Of a DNA stretch of 18,793 bases, positions 7,186 to 14,310 are shown piece by piece (the stretch's first letter is position 1; the number at the start of each line of letters is the position of its first letter). The notes beneath the pieces are model-generated. The model searched no databases. It saw only the letters and a program-made list of their open reading frames with translations, and had not been told where the DNA came from. This DNA is from an uncultured Collinsella sp. (GTDB taxonomy: Bacteria; Actinomycetota; Coriobacteriia; Coriobacteriales; Coriobacteriaceae). The stretch covers positions 1-18,793 of the forward strand of contig CABTWP010000040.1 of the NCBI GenBank assembly GCA_902488525.1, in the 5' to 3' direction. A program made the position numbers and the translations under genes.

Positions 7186-8045
7186 TACTTGAGCACCCAA
7201 TTATCGAAAGACAAACCATAGCTTGAATATTTATCGCAGAGGTCCTTGACCGTGCCGTCCTCGTAGAGCGCCTTGAGCGACTCGGCTACAGCATCGGCCG
7301 ACTTGGTGTCGCCCTTCTTAAAGCCAACGGCGTAGTGCTCGCTGGACAGCGGCTCATCAAGCTGCGTATAGGCATCGGGCTTGGCGGCAAGCTGATACTG
7401 GGCAATCGAAAGATCGCACGCCACGGCATCGACCGCGCCGCTCTCGAGCTGCATAAAGGCCGTGTTGTACTCGCCGATCGTGTCGAGCGTGGCAAACGTC
7501 GCCGCCAGATCCTTCTGGTCACCCTCGAGCACATCCTGCGCAGCGGAATCGGTCTGGGTAATCACGGTCTTGCCGGCAAGATCGTCCCAGCTCTTGACGC
7601 CTGCATCCTTCTTTACCACCAGCACCTGCTCGTTGAGCATGTACGGCTCGGAGAACGTGTAGTCGTCCTCACGGCCCTCCATGGTAAAGCCGTTCCAGAT
7701 GCAGTTGATGGCGCCCGAGTTAAGCAGCGTATCCTTGGCGTCCCAGTCGATGGCCTCGTATTTGACCTCCCAGCCCTGCTTATCGGCAACAGCCTTGGCC
7801 AGATCGAGATCAAAGCCGGTGTACTCGCCATCGTCGCCCACAAAGCCGTACGGAGGATAGGACTTATCAAAGCCCACCACGAGCTTCTTGGACTCCGCAG
7901 CGCCCTTCACATCCTTGGCTGCGGCAGAACCGGCAGCAGAGCCCTTGCCGGCACCACCGCCGCAACCGACAAGACCAAGGCCCAGCACCGTGGCGAGCGA
8001 GCCGGCTAGACCAACAAACTGACGACGAGACATATCGGTGTTCAT
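7185..8045 (-). CDS. amino acid ABC transporter substrate-binding lipoprotein (SBP_bac_3), Tat-type signal
   Basis: A 286-residue extracellular solute-binding protein. Its N-terminus has a twin-arginine motif S-R-R-Q-F-V (6-11), a hydrophobic stretch, and a lipobox L-V-G-C with Cys28 as the lipidation site, followed by a Gly/Ser/Ala-rich linker. The mature part begins with V-G-F-D-K-S-Y-P-P-Y-G-F and continues G-F-D-L-D-L-A-K-A-V, the lobe-1 signature of the family; P-Y-M-L-N-E-Q-V-L-V follows the ligand pocket region. The start is fixed by AAGGGGGA 7 nt upstream; a GTG at 8066 would precede the signal and is rejected. It is the first gene of the operon, read from a promoter at 8130-8102. Export as a folded Tat lipoprotein is inferred; Sec export is possible too. 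Confidence 0.93.
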   Translation of the reverse strand: MNTDMSRRQFVGLAGSLATVLGLGLVGCGGGAGKGSAAGSAAAKDVKGAAESKKLVVGFDKSYPPYGFVGDDGEYTGFDLDLAKAVADKQGWEVKYEAIDWDAKDTLLNSGAINCIWNGFTMEGREDDYTFSEPYMLNEQVLVVKKDAGVKSWDDLAGKTVITQTDSAAQDVLEGDQKDLAATFATLDTIGEYNTAFMQLESGAVDAVACDLSIAQYQLAAKPDAYTQLDEPLSSEHYAVGFKKGDTKSADAVAESLKALYEDGTVKDLCDKYSSYGLSFDNWVLK

Positions 8046-8063
8046 GGTATTCCCCCTTGATGG

Positions 8064-8083
8064 CACTTTAGTTGAGTAAAGTG
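8064..8083. promoter_or_regulatory. perfect inverted repeat in the ABC transporter leader, putative operator
   Basis: CACTTTA-N6-TAAAGTG forms a perfect 7-bp-arm inverted repeat. It lies between the -10 box (8107-8102) and the Shine-Dalgarno of the binding-protein gene, so a bound repressor would block early elongation. Its 20-bp size suits a dimeric helix-turn-helix regulator. The regulator is not encoded nearby. Confidence 0.5.
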
Positions 8084-8101
8084 AGTCGTGTAACGTCCAG
8101 A

Positions 8102-8130
8102 ATCATACACTCTACCTTGATAAAGTACAA
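8102..8130 (-). promoter_or_regulatory. sigma-70-type promoter of the amino acid ABC transporter operon
   Basis: On the minus strand TTGTAC (8130-8125) and TATGAT (8107-8102) are separated by exactly 17 nt. The -35 box is also embedded in a short inverted repeat, CCTTG-N8-CAAGG (8115-8132), which could be a second regulator site. The predicted start lies near 8095, giving a leader of about 50 nt. Confidence 0.75.
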
Positions 8131-8226
8131 GGGAGGGTTTGCCCGGCATGGGCGGGGAGCAAACATCGTTGGACTTATCACTGACACGAAATGGACGCTT
8201 GCATATCGTCCGCTAGCTTGGCACGG

Positions 8227-8232
8227 TACAAT
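8227..8232 (+). promoter_or_regulatory. -10 element of the RNA methyltransferase gene
   Basis: TACAAT lies 39 nt before the ATG. No convincing -35 box is found at 16-18 nt; TTGCAT at 8199 is 22 nt away. The same hexamer precedes four other genes in this window at similar distances, which supports it as a real -10. Confidence 0.45.
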
Positions 8233-8271
8233 GCTTTCAGATTTCAATTTGTAAATTAGTGGGGTTAATTC

Positions 8272-9720
8272 ATGGCAGAATCTCGTGCGGAGCGTAAGGC
8301 TCGTCGTGCTTTGATCGAGGCGGCTGAGGGGTCGAAGGAGGAGAAATCTTCTACGAAATCCAAGTCTTCTAAAGCTGCAAAAAACAAACCGACCAAGAGC
8401 AGAGCTAAGACCAAGCGTTCTGACTCTCGTCGAGGCGGGGATAAAGCGCCTCAGACTCGTTCCAAGCGCTCGCATAAAGATCGGGTTTCGTCTGCGCGTA
8501 AGGCCGTGGACCCCAAGTCTCCCTGTTCGATCATGAAATCTTGCGGTGGGTGCACGGCGCTCAATCGTCCTTATAAAAAGCAGTTGGCGGCTAAGCAGGC
8601 TGCTACGGAGGAGCTGTTTGCCGAGCTTTGTGAGCGCGAGAGCATTGCTGTCGATCCTATTCGCGGTATGGGCGTCACCCTTGGCGACCCGGGTAAATAT
8701 CCTGCGCCGCGTGGCTTTCGTCATAAGGCTGCCACTCCCTTTGCTCCCGGTAAGGAGGGCGCTGTCCGTTGCGGTTTCTTTGAGCGCGGCACGCACAAGA
8801 TCGTTGCCGTACCCGAATGCCCCGTCGAGGCACCGGGCGCCCGTCAGATTCTCAACGGCATCGCACGCGAAGCTGAGCGGCTGCATATTCCCGCCTTTAA
8901 TGAGGACAAGCATCTTGGTTTGCTTCGCTATGCCGTCGTCCGCTGCGGTTGGCGTACCGACCAGGTCATGGTCACGCTCGTGACCGCTCAGCGCGACTTG
9001 CCGCATGCGCAGGAGTTCTTTGAGGCTGTCGCCGCACTCGATCCGCGCATCGTCACCGTCGCCCAAAACATCAACGGACGCCCCGGCAACGCCATCCTCG
9101 GCGAGGAAACCCGCATCGTGTATGGCGCCGAATGCATGCGCGACCAGCTGCTCGGCTGCGAATTCGACATCTCCCCCACCGCGTTTTATCAGACCAACCC
9201 GCAACAGACCGAGCTGCTCTATCAGCTCGCTATCGACGGCATGGATTTGCACCAGGGCGATGTGCTCATGGATGCCTACTGCGGCAGCGGTACCATCGGT
9301 CTTTGCGCAGCTAAAGATGCCCAGAACAAGGGTATCGGCATTATGCTGCTCGGCGTTGAGCGCAACCCGGCGGGCATTGCCGACGCACGTCGCAATGCCG
9401 AGCTCAACGGCCTCACCCGCAGCGCTTGGTTTATGGCCGACGACGCCACCGACTACATCCTGGATGCCGCCGACAACAACGAACGCGTCGACGTTCTTTC
9501 CATCGACCCGCCGCGCGCCGGCTCCACGCCCGAGTTCCTCGAAGCTGCCTGCGCACTTAAGCCGCGCCGCATCACCTATATCAGCTGCAACCCCGTGACC
9601 CAAGAGCGCGACCTGCACCAGCTCCTCGACGGAGGCTATCGCCTGCTCAAGATCACGCCAGTCGACATGTTCCCTCACACCGACCACACCGAAACCGTAG
9701 CGGTCCTCGAACGCCGCTAA
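8272..9720 (+). CDS. RNA m5U-methyltransferase, RlmD/RlmCD/TrmA family, with basic N-terminal extension
   Basis: A 482-residue S-adenosylmethionine-dependent enzyme that methylates a uracil C5 in 23S rRNA (or tRNA). Cys85, Cys91 and Cys94 (C-X5-C-G-G-C) with Cys183 are placed to hold the [4Fe-4S] cluster of this family. The Rossmann motif is D-A-Y-C-G-S-G-T-I-G-L, and the catalytic region has D-P-P-R-A-G and S-C-N-P with the nucleophile at Cys439. The end, V-D-M-F-P-H-T-D-H-T-E, is characteristic. Instead of the usual TRAM domain the first 80 residues are Lys/Ser/Arg-rich and probably disordered, perhaps binding rRNA. Codon choice changes along the gene: T-ending codons such as CGT and GCT dominate the first 500 bases, C-ending ones later. 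GGGG 9 nt before the ATG is the likely ribosome site. Target position (U1939, U747 or both) cannot be read from the sequence. Confidence 0.9.
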   Translation: MAESRAERKARRALIEAAEGSKEEKSSTKSKSSKAAKNKPTKSRAKTKRSDSRRGGDKAPQTRSKRSHKDRVSSARKAVDPKSPCSIMKSCGGCTALNRPYKKQLAAKQAATEELFAELCERESIAVDPIRGMGVTLGDPGKYPAPRGFRHKAATPFAPGKEGAVRCGFFERGTHKIVAVPECPVEAPGARQILNGIAREAERLHIPAFNEDKHLGLLRYAVVRCGWRTDQVMVTLVTAQRDLPHAQEFFEAVAALDPRIVTVAQNINGRPGNAILGEETRIVYGAECMRDQLLGCEFDISPTAFYQTNPQQTELLYQLAIDGMDLHQGDVLMDAYCGSGTIGLCAAKDAQNKGIGIMLLGVERNPAGIADARRNAELNGLTRSAWFMADDATDYILDAADNNERVDVLSIDPPRAGSTPEFLEAACALKPRRITYISCNPVTQERDLHQLLDGGYRLLKITPVDMFPHTDHTETVAVLERR

Positions 9721-9748
9721 CCAACCTCAGTAGATTTTTGGGACAAGA

Positions 9749-9778
9749 AAGGGGGCGACCCGCCTGGGCCGCCCCCTT
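9749..9778. terminator. bidirectional hairpin terminator between convergent genes
   Basis: AAGGGGGCG (9749-9757) pairs with CGCCCCCTT (9770-9778), with an inner CCC-GCCT-GGG stem. It serves the methyltransferase gene on the left and the PHP gene on the right. The T-rich tail is better on the minus strand (TTTCTTGT). Confidence 0.8.
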
Positions 9779-9798
9779 CGCTTGGTTTATAAACTCCG

Positions 9799-10620
9799 CT
9801 ACATCCCATTGCGCAGATCGCACACGCCGGCTGCCGCCATCTCGCACAGCAGCGTCTCGCGGTCGCGCGTCACGATCAAATCCAGTGGGAAGTGAATCTC
9901 GTCGAGCATCTTGCGCGCGTGATCGAGCTTGCCAATGGCCATGCCAATGTGGGCATCGGTCGACACGCCAATGCCCACGCCCAGCTCGGCGCAGCGCTCG
10001 GCAATCTTGCGGCATACGGCCCAATGCTCAGTGTCGACACCGTGTTCAAGACTATGGTTGTTGATCTCGATAATCTTGTGCTTGGCCTTAGCTGCCAACA
10101 GCACCTCGTCGATATCGAACGGCACGCCCGAACGCCCCGTGTGACCCAGCATGAACACCTTGGGGTGCTCCAGGGCATTGATATACATCTCGGTCGTCTG
10201 GGCCAGCGTCGCGCCCTCAGCAATCTGCGGATTATGCACGCTCGCAACCAAATAATCCAAATTACGCGTAACCAAATCGAACAGCGAATGCTGACGGCTG
10301 TACGAATCGCCGGCAATATCGAGCGTGACAGGAGTGTCCTCGCCAAACAGGCTTCCGTCCAGCGAAACGATATCGGCCTCGGCACCACGCAGCACCAGCA
10401 CGCCGCTCCAAATGCGCGGCCAGATATCCTGGTTGATAAAGAACTGGTAACTGCGCAGGTCATTGGGGCAAGCCGTAACCATAGAGCTCAAATGGTCGGC
10501 AGATCCGAGCACCTGCAGACCACGCTCTGCCGCCCAGTACACATTCTCCTCAATGGTCGAATATGCATGCGCAGAGAACATCGTATGGGTATGAATGTCA
10601 CAAGAAAGCAGGTAGGGCAT
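9799..10620 (-). CDS. PHP-domain phosphatase/hydrolase (YcdX-like)
   Basis: A 273-residue cytoplasmic metal-dependent hydrolase of the PHP superfamily. The metal-binding motifs appear in the expected order: D-I-H-T-H-T (8-13), S-A-D-H near 40, G-A-E-A-D near 78, S-V-H-N near 125, G-H-T-G-R, E-I-N-N-H-S, and S-T-D-A-H near the end. Together these would hold a trinuclear metal site. Relatives of this length are phosphatases with undefined substrates; histidinol phosphatase is less likely because no his genes are near. The start is set by AAGGAG 5 nt upstream of the ATG. A separate promoter is likely at 10687-10658, so it need not be co-transcribed with the aminotransferase gene upstream. Confidence 0.85.
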   Translation of the reverse strand: MPYLLSCDIHTHTMFSAHAYSTIEENVYWAAERGLQVLGSADHLSSMVTACPNDLRSYQFFINQDIWPRIWSGVLVLRGAEADIVSLDGSLFGEDTPVTLDIAGDSYSRQHSLFDLVTRNLDYLVASVHNPQIAEGATLAQTTEMYINALEHPKVFMLGHTGRSGVPFDIDEVLLAAKAKHKIIEINNHSLEHGVDTEHWAVCRKIAERCAELGVGIGVSTDAHIGMAIGKLDHARKMLDEIHFPLDLIVTRDRETLLCEMAAAGVCDLRNGM

Positions 10621-10657
10621 CAGGTCTCCTTATCTGGCACGGCCGTCGCTTATATTC

Positions 10658-10687
10658 ATTGTACGCATAGCCTTCGATAGTCGTAAA
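10658..10687 (-). promoter_or_regulatory. promoter of the PHP-domain gene
   Basis: TTTACG (10687-10682) and TACAAT (10663-10658) on the minus strand are 18 nt apart; the -10 is 37 nt before the ATG. The -35 matches four of six consensus bases. Confidence 0.5.
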
Positions 10688-10720
10688 ACCACTCCATCCC
10701 AAAGACACAACGTCCATGAC

Positions 10721-10751
10721 AACGGGGTCCGGCTTAACACCAAACCCCGTT
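10721..10751 (-). terminator. hairpin after the aminotransferase gene, possible terminator
   Basis: AACGGGGT (10721-10728) and ACCCCGTT (10744-10751) form a perfect 8-bp stem with a 15-nt loop, 35 nt past the aminotransferase stop. No T-run follows on the minus strand, so it may be a weak terminator or an RNA-stabilising hairpin. Confidence 0.4.
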
Positions 10752-10785
10752 TCACGTAAAACATTGTAGGCAGAGCGCTTTACTT

Positions 10786-11970
10786 TTAACGATACTCGTC
10801 CGCCAACTGTTTCCAAGCGGGTAGCGAATTGACAATCGTTTCGTAGCTCACGCAATAGCCCAGGCGGAACCAACCCGGCATACCAAAGCTGTCCGAGGGA
10901 ACCGCAAGCAACTCATACTTCTTTGCGCGCTCGCAAAACGCATTCGCATCGGGCTCCAATGCTTTCACCCATAGGTAGAACGCGCCATCCGGCTCAACAT
11001 AGGTGTAGCCATACTCCGCTAGTGCGTCGGTAAGCGCGGTGCGGTTGCGTGCATAGGCCTCAACGTCACTCGGCTCATCGATGCAGTCGATAATTACGCG
11101 CTGAAAGAGCGCCGGCGCGCACACGAAGCCCAGCGTACGGGCGGCACCGGCAACGGCCGGCATCAGACGGGCAGCCTGCGGATTGGTGTTGGGAACCAAG
11201 ATCCACCCCACGCGCTCACCCGGCAGCGACAGCGACTTGGAATACGAGTAGCACACGATGGTGTGCTCGTAGATCGAGGGCACCCAAGGCACCTCGGCAC
11301 CGTACACGATCTCGCGGTACGGCTCATCCGAGATGAGCATAATCGGATTCTCGGGATCGCGCTGAGCGTTGGCCTCGCGCAGAACATTGGCCAGTCGCGT
11401 CAGCGTGTCGCGCGTATATACGGCACCGGTCGGGTTGTTGGGCGAGTCGATAATGACGGCTGCCGTCTTGTCGGTGATCGCCTTGAATACGTTATCCACG
11501 CTCAGCTGGAATGTGTCCTCGTTGGCAAGCGCCTCGACACACGTGCAGCCGGCCTTCTCAATCCAAACGCGATACTCCGGAAAGTACGGGGCGATAACAA
11601 TAACCTCGTCGCCCGGGTTCGTAACGGCGTTGAGCGTGCAGGTGAGCGAAGCCGCGGCACCCACCGTCATAAATACGTCTTTGCCCTCATAGCTCGTGCC
11701 AAAGCGGCGGTTGAGCGATTCGGCCACAGCGGCACGACATTGCGGCAGGCCCGGTGCGGGCGTGTAGCCGTGCAGCTGGTCGCTCGGCAGCTCCAGGGCC
11801 TTCTTAATCGACTCAGCCACAGCAGCGGGCGCCGGAACGCTCGGATTGCCCAGCGAAAAATCGAATACGTTTTCCGCACCGATCTGCGCCTTGCGCTCAA
11901 GGCCATAGCTAAAAATCTCACGGATGATGGAGCTTTCCGCGCCGCGAGCATACATAGTTTCGTTGATCAT
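10786..11970 (-). CDS. PLP-dependent class I/II aminotransferase (aspartate aminotransferase fold)
   Basis: A 394-residue fold-type I aminotransferase. Visible are the substrate-region motif F-S-L-G-N-P-S-V-P, the cofactor-stacking region, the N-N-P-T-G segment with its conserved Asn, D-E-P-Y that binds the pyridine nitrogen, the Schiff-base lysine Lys245 in S-Y-S-K-S-L-S-L-P-G-E-R-V-G, and a C-terminal G-W-F-R-L-G-Y with the carboxylate-binding Arg. The amino donor and acceptor are not determined by the sequence. The ATG at 11970 is preceded by AAAGGGGA at good distance; an in-frame extension back to 12069 runs into the REP-like palindrome and is rejected. A TACAAT box 24 nt before the start suggests its own promoter. 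Confidence 0.92.
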   Translation of the reverse strand: MINETMYARGAESSIIREIFSYGLERKAQIGAENVFDFSLGNPSVPAPAAVAESIKKALELPSDQLHGYTPAPGLPQCRAAVAESLNRRFGTSYEGKDVFMTVGAAASLTCTLNAVTNPGDEVIVIAPYFPEYRVWIEKAGCTCVEALANEDTFQLSVDNVFKAITDKTAAVIIDSPNNPTGAVYTRDTLTRLANVLREANAQRDPENPIMLISDEPYREIVYGAEVPWVPSIYEHTIVCYSYSKSLSLPGERVGWILVPNTNPQAARLMPAVAGAARTLGFVCAPALFQRVIIDCIDEPSDVEAYARNRTALTDALAEYGYTYVEPDGAFYLWVKALEPDANAFCERAKKYELLAVPSDSFGMPGWFRLGYCVSYETIVNSLPAWKQLADEYR

Positions 11971-11994
11971 CTGTTCCCCTTTCGCATAGGCGCT

Positions 11995-12000
11995 ATTGTA
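11995..12000 (-). promoter_or_regulatory. -10 element of the aminotransferase gene
   Basis: TACAAT on the minus strand, preceded by GCG, lies 24 nt before the ATG. No good -35 box is seen. The core is the same as at four other genes in the window. Confidence 0.45.
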
Positions 12001-12034
12001 CGCTTTAGCCGAGCAAAGTGCCGCAGCAATGTTA

Positions 12035-12086
12035 ATTGGGGACAGACTTAAATGCGTGAAAACGCTCATTTAAGTCTGTCCCCAAT
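12035..12086. repeat. REP-like palindrome with perfect 20-bp arms
   Basis: The left arm 12035-12054 begins ATTGGGGACAG and the right arm 12067-12086 is its exact reverse complement, with a 12-nt loop between. It lies between the aminotransferase promoter and the ftsH terminator. Such GGGGACAG...CTGTCCCC palindromes are dispersed REP/REPIN-type elements in many bacteria, mobilised in trans by single-strand tyrosine transposases; no transposase is present here. A dispersed family in this genome is inferred. Confidence 0.75.
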
Positions 12087-12109
12087 CAACAGATGGCCCC
12101 ATATCGCTC

Positions 12110-12144
12110 AAAAAAGCCTCCGCAGGTTTCCCCGCGGAGGCTTT
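12110..12144 (-). terminator. intrinsic terminator of the tilS-hpt-ftsH block
   Basis: GCCTCCGC (12116-12123) and GCGGAGGC (12134-12141) form a perfect 8-bp stem with a 10-nt loop. On the minus strand it is followed by six Ts. It begins about a dozen bases past the ftsH stop codon. Confidence 0.9.
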
Positions 12145-12155
12145 CGCCACAAAGA

Positions 12156-14309
12156 CTATTTGTCGGCGTCGGTGTCGGCATCGGCATCGGCATCGGCATC
12201 GACGACGGCATGGTCATCGTCAGCACCATCGGATGCGGCTTCGGCATCCTCCTGCATGGCCGCCTGCGCAAAGGCCGCGGCATCAGCCGCCAGCTCCTCC
12301 TCGCTCATACGAGGCGCGCGCTTCTTGGTCGGCATGCCGGCCGCCTTGGCATTGCGCTCCTCCTTGGCCGCCAGGATATCGCCCTCGCACTCAAGGTAGG
12401 CGTCCCACTCGTTATCGAGCAGGGCATTCACGGCATCGCCCTCGACAGTCTCGCGCTCAAGCAGCACCTTCGCCATCAGATTGAGCTGATCACGACGGGC
12501 ATCCAAGATCTCGACAGCACGACGATGGGCCTCGCGCATGATGCGCTGAACCTCGATATCAATGCGGCGCGCCGTCTCCTCGGAGTAATCCTGATGATCG
12601 GCATAGTCGCGGCCCAGGAATACCTGATGCTGCGCCTCGCCAAAGACTTGAGTGCCCAGCTCCTCGCTCATGCCCAAACGTGTGACCATCTCGCGCGCCA
12701 TCTTGGTTGCGCGCTCCAGATCGTTGCTCGCGCCCGACGTGATGTCATCGCACATGAGCTCCTCGGCAACGCGGCCGCCCAAGAACACGGCGAGCTCGTC
12801 GAGCATCTCGTTCTTGGTCTTGAGGAAGTGGTCCTCCTGCGGAAGCTGCAGCGTGTAGCCCAGAGCCTGACCGCGGCTGACGATCGAGATCTTGTGGACC
12901 GGATCGGAGTGCTCCAGGATGTGGCCCACCAGGGCATGACCGCTCTCGTGGTAGGCAATCGTGGTGCGCTCGGCCTCGGTCATCACGCGACCCTTGCGTT
13001 GCGGTCCGGCAATCACGCGCTCCATCGACTCCTCAACCTCGTCCATCGAGATCACGGAACGATGACGGCGAGCGGCCAGCAGCGCAGACTCGTTGAGCAG
13101 GTTCGCCAAATCGGCACCAGTAAAGCCAACGGTCATCTGGGCGAGCTTCTCAAACTTAACGTCCTCGTCCATCGGCTTGTTCTCGGCATGCACGCGCAAG
13201 ATCTGCTCGCGGCCCTTCACATCCGGACGGTCGACCGTAACCTGACGGTCAAAACGGCCGGGACGCAGCAATGCCGGATCCAGGATGTCAGGACGGTTGG
13301 TCGCAGCGATCAGGATGACCGACTCGCTTTCCTCAAAGCCGTCCATCTCGACCAGCAGCTGGTTGAGCGTCTGCTCGCGCTCGTCGTGACCGCCGCCCAA
13401 GCCAGCTCCGCGCTGACGTCCCACGGCATCGATCTCATCGATGAAGATGATCGACGGGGCCTGAGACTTGGCCTCCTTAAAGAGGTCGCGCACGCGGCTG
13501 GCGCCGACGCCCACGAACATCTCCACAAAGTCAGAGCCCGAGATACTAAAGAACGGCACGCCCGCCTCGCCGGCAACGGCCTTGGCCAGCAGCGTTTTCC
13601 CGGTGCCCGGAGGGCCAACCAGCAACACGCCACGCGGGATCTTGGCGCCCAGCTTGCGATAGCGATCCGGATCGCTCAAAAAGTCACGGATCTCCTCGAG
13701 CTCCTCGACTGCCTCGTCCACGCCGGCAACGTCTTCAAACTTGACCTTGGGGCGCGTGGCCTCGTTGGTCTTGGCGTTGGTCTTGCCAAACTGCATGTTC
13801 CTGTTGTTGGCGCCCATCATCTGGCGCATAAAGTAGAACATGATGGCGATAAGGGCGATCGTCGGAAGCACACTCATCGCCAAGTCGCCCCAAAAATCGG
13901 GATCGTTGGTGTTGACGATGTACTTAGTGTCGGGGTGCTCCGCCATGAGCTCAGCAAGCGAATCGGAGCCGACATAGGTCGAGGAGAAGCTCTTGAGCTC
14001 GCTCGTATCGCCCTTGTCCTTCTTCGTCTTCCAGTAATGACCCGTCACGCTTCCGTCTTGAACCGTATAGGTCAGATCTTCGACGCGATCCTGCTTGATG
14101 GCGCTCACCATCTCGCTCGTCGCGAGCTTTACGGTATTGCTGGAATTGGCAAAGCCGGAGCCCATGTTAAAGAAGGCGTAGCCCAGAAGTGCGCAAGCCA
14201 AAATAAAATACAGCCAACCCGTACGCGTGGGCTTCTTGCCTCCGGGCATCCCCGGGATCTTAGGCTCCCGGGGAGTCTGGGAACTGTTCTCGTTACGGTC
14301 GTCGGGCAT
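12156..14309 (-). CDS. ftsH: ATP-dependent zinc metalloprotease FtsH
   Basis: A 717-residue membrane AAA+ protease that unfolds and degrades membrane and short-lived cytosolic proteins as a hexamer. Transmembrane helices lie at about 31-53 and 143-165, flanking the extracytoplasmic domain. Walker A is G-P-P-G-T-G-K-T (232-239), Walker B I-I-F-I-D-E-I-D (287-294), and the second region of homology with arginine finger is near 338-355. The protease has H-E-S-G-H (His454, Glu455, His458) and the third zinc ligand Asp530. The tail after about 640 is a low-complexity acidic extension ending in Asp-Ala repeats encoded by a hexanucleotide microsatellite. The ATG lies one base after the hpt stop, so translation is probably coupled; GGAGG is 12 nt upstream, longer than ideal. 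The order tilS-hpt-ftsH is conserved across Gram-positive bacteria. Confidence 0.97.
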   Translation of the reverse strand: MPDDRNENSSQTPREPKIPGMPGGKKPTRTGWLYFILACALLGYAFFNMGSGFANSSNTVKLATSEMVSAIKQDRVEDLTYTVQDGSVTGHYWKTKKDKGDTSELKSFSSTYVGSDSLAELMAEHPDTKYIVNTNDPDFWGDLAMSVLPTIALIAIMFYFMRQMMGANNRNMQFGKTNAKTNEATRPKVKFEDVAGVDEAVEELEEIRDFLSDPDRYRKLGAKIPRGVLLVGPPGTGKTLLAKAVAGEAGVPFFSISGSDFVEMFVGVGASRVRDLFKEAKSQAPSIIFIDEIDAVGRQRGAGLGGGHDEREQTLNQLLVEMDGFEESESVILIAATNRPDILDPALLRPGRFDRQVTVDRPDVKGREQILRVHAENKPMDEDVKFEKLAQMTVGFTGADLANLLNESALLAARRHRSVISMDEVEESMERVIAGPQRKGRVMTEAERTTIAYHESGHALVGHILEHSDPVHKISIVSRGQALGYTLQLPQEDHFLKTKNEMLDELAVFLGGRVAEELMCDDITSGASNDLERATKMAREMVTRLGMSEELGTQVFGEAQHQVFLGRDYADHQDYSEETARRIDIEVQRIMREAHRRAVEILDARRDQLNLMAKVLLERETVEGDAVNALLDNEWDAYLECEGDILAAKEERNAKAAGMPTKKRAPRMSEEELAADAAAFAQAAMQEDAEAASDGADDDHAVVDADADADADTDADK
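12163..12204. repeat. hexanucleotide microsatellite in the ftsH 3' end
   Basis: Seven tandem TCGGCA-like units, four of them exact and contiguous (12175-12198), encode the alternating Asp-Ala tail of FtsH. Because the unit is six bases, gain or loss of units stays in frame and only changes tail length. Confidence 0.85.
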
Positions 14310-14310
14310 C

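Noticed and set aside
8046..8101. Riboswitch or T-box leader in front of the amino acid transporter
   Set aside because: The leader is only about 50 nt and holds a small dyad, too short for a T-box or a lysine/glycine riboswitch.
8072..8254. 60-residue plus-strand frame in the divergent promoter region
   Set aside because: It covers the transporter promoter and operator and has no ribosome site or family resemblance.
8068..9687. 539-residue open frame on the minus strand
   Set aside because: Antisense to the methyltransferase gene, which has clear catalytic and cluster motifs.
10598..10873. Small minus-strand frame between the aminotransferase and PHP genes
   Set aside because: It overlaps both flanking genes out of frame and contains the PHP promoter and ribosome site; no start with a Shine-Dalgarno was found.
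11971..12069. 33-residue N-terminal extension of the aminotransferase
   Set aside because: The frame runs through the candidate promoter and into the REP-like palindrome; a good ribosome site precedes the ATG at 11970.
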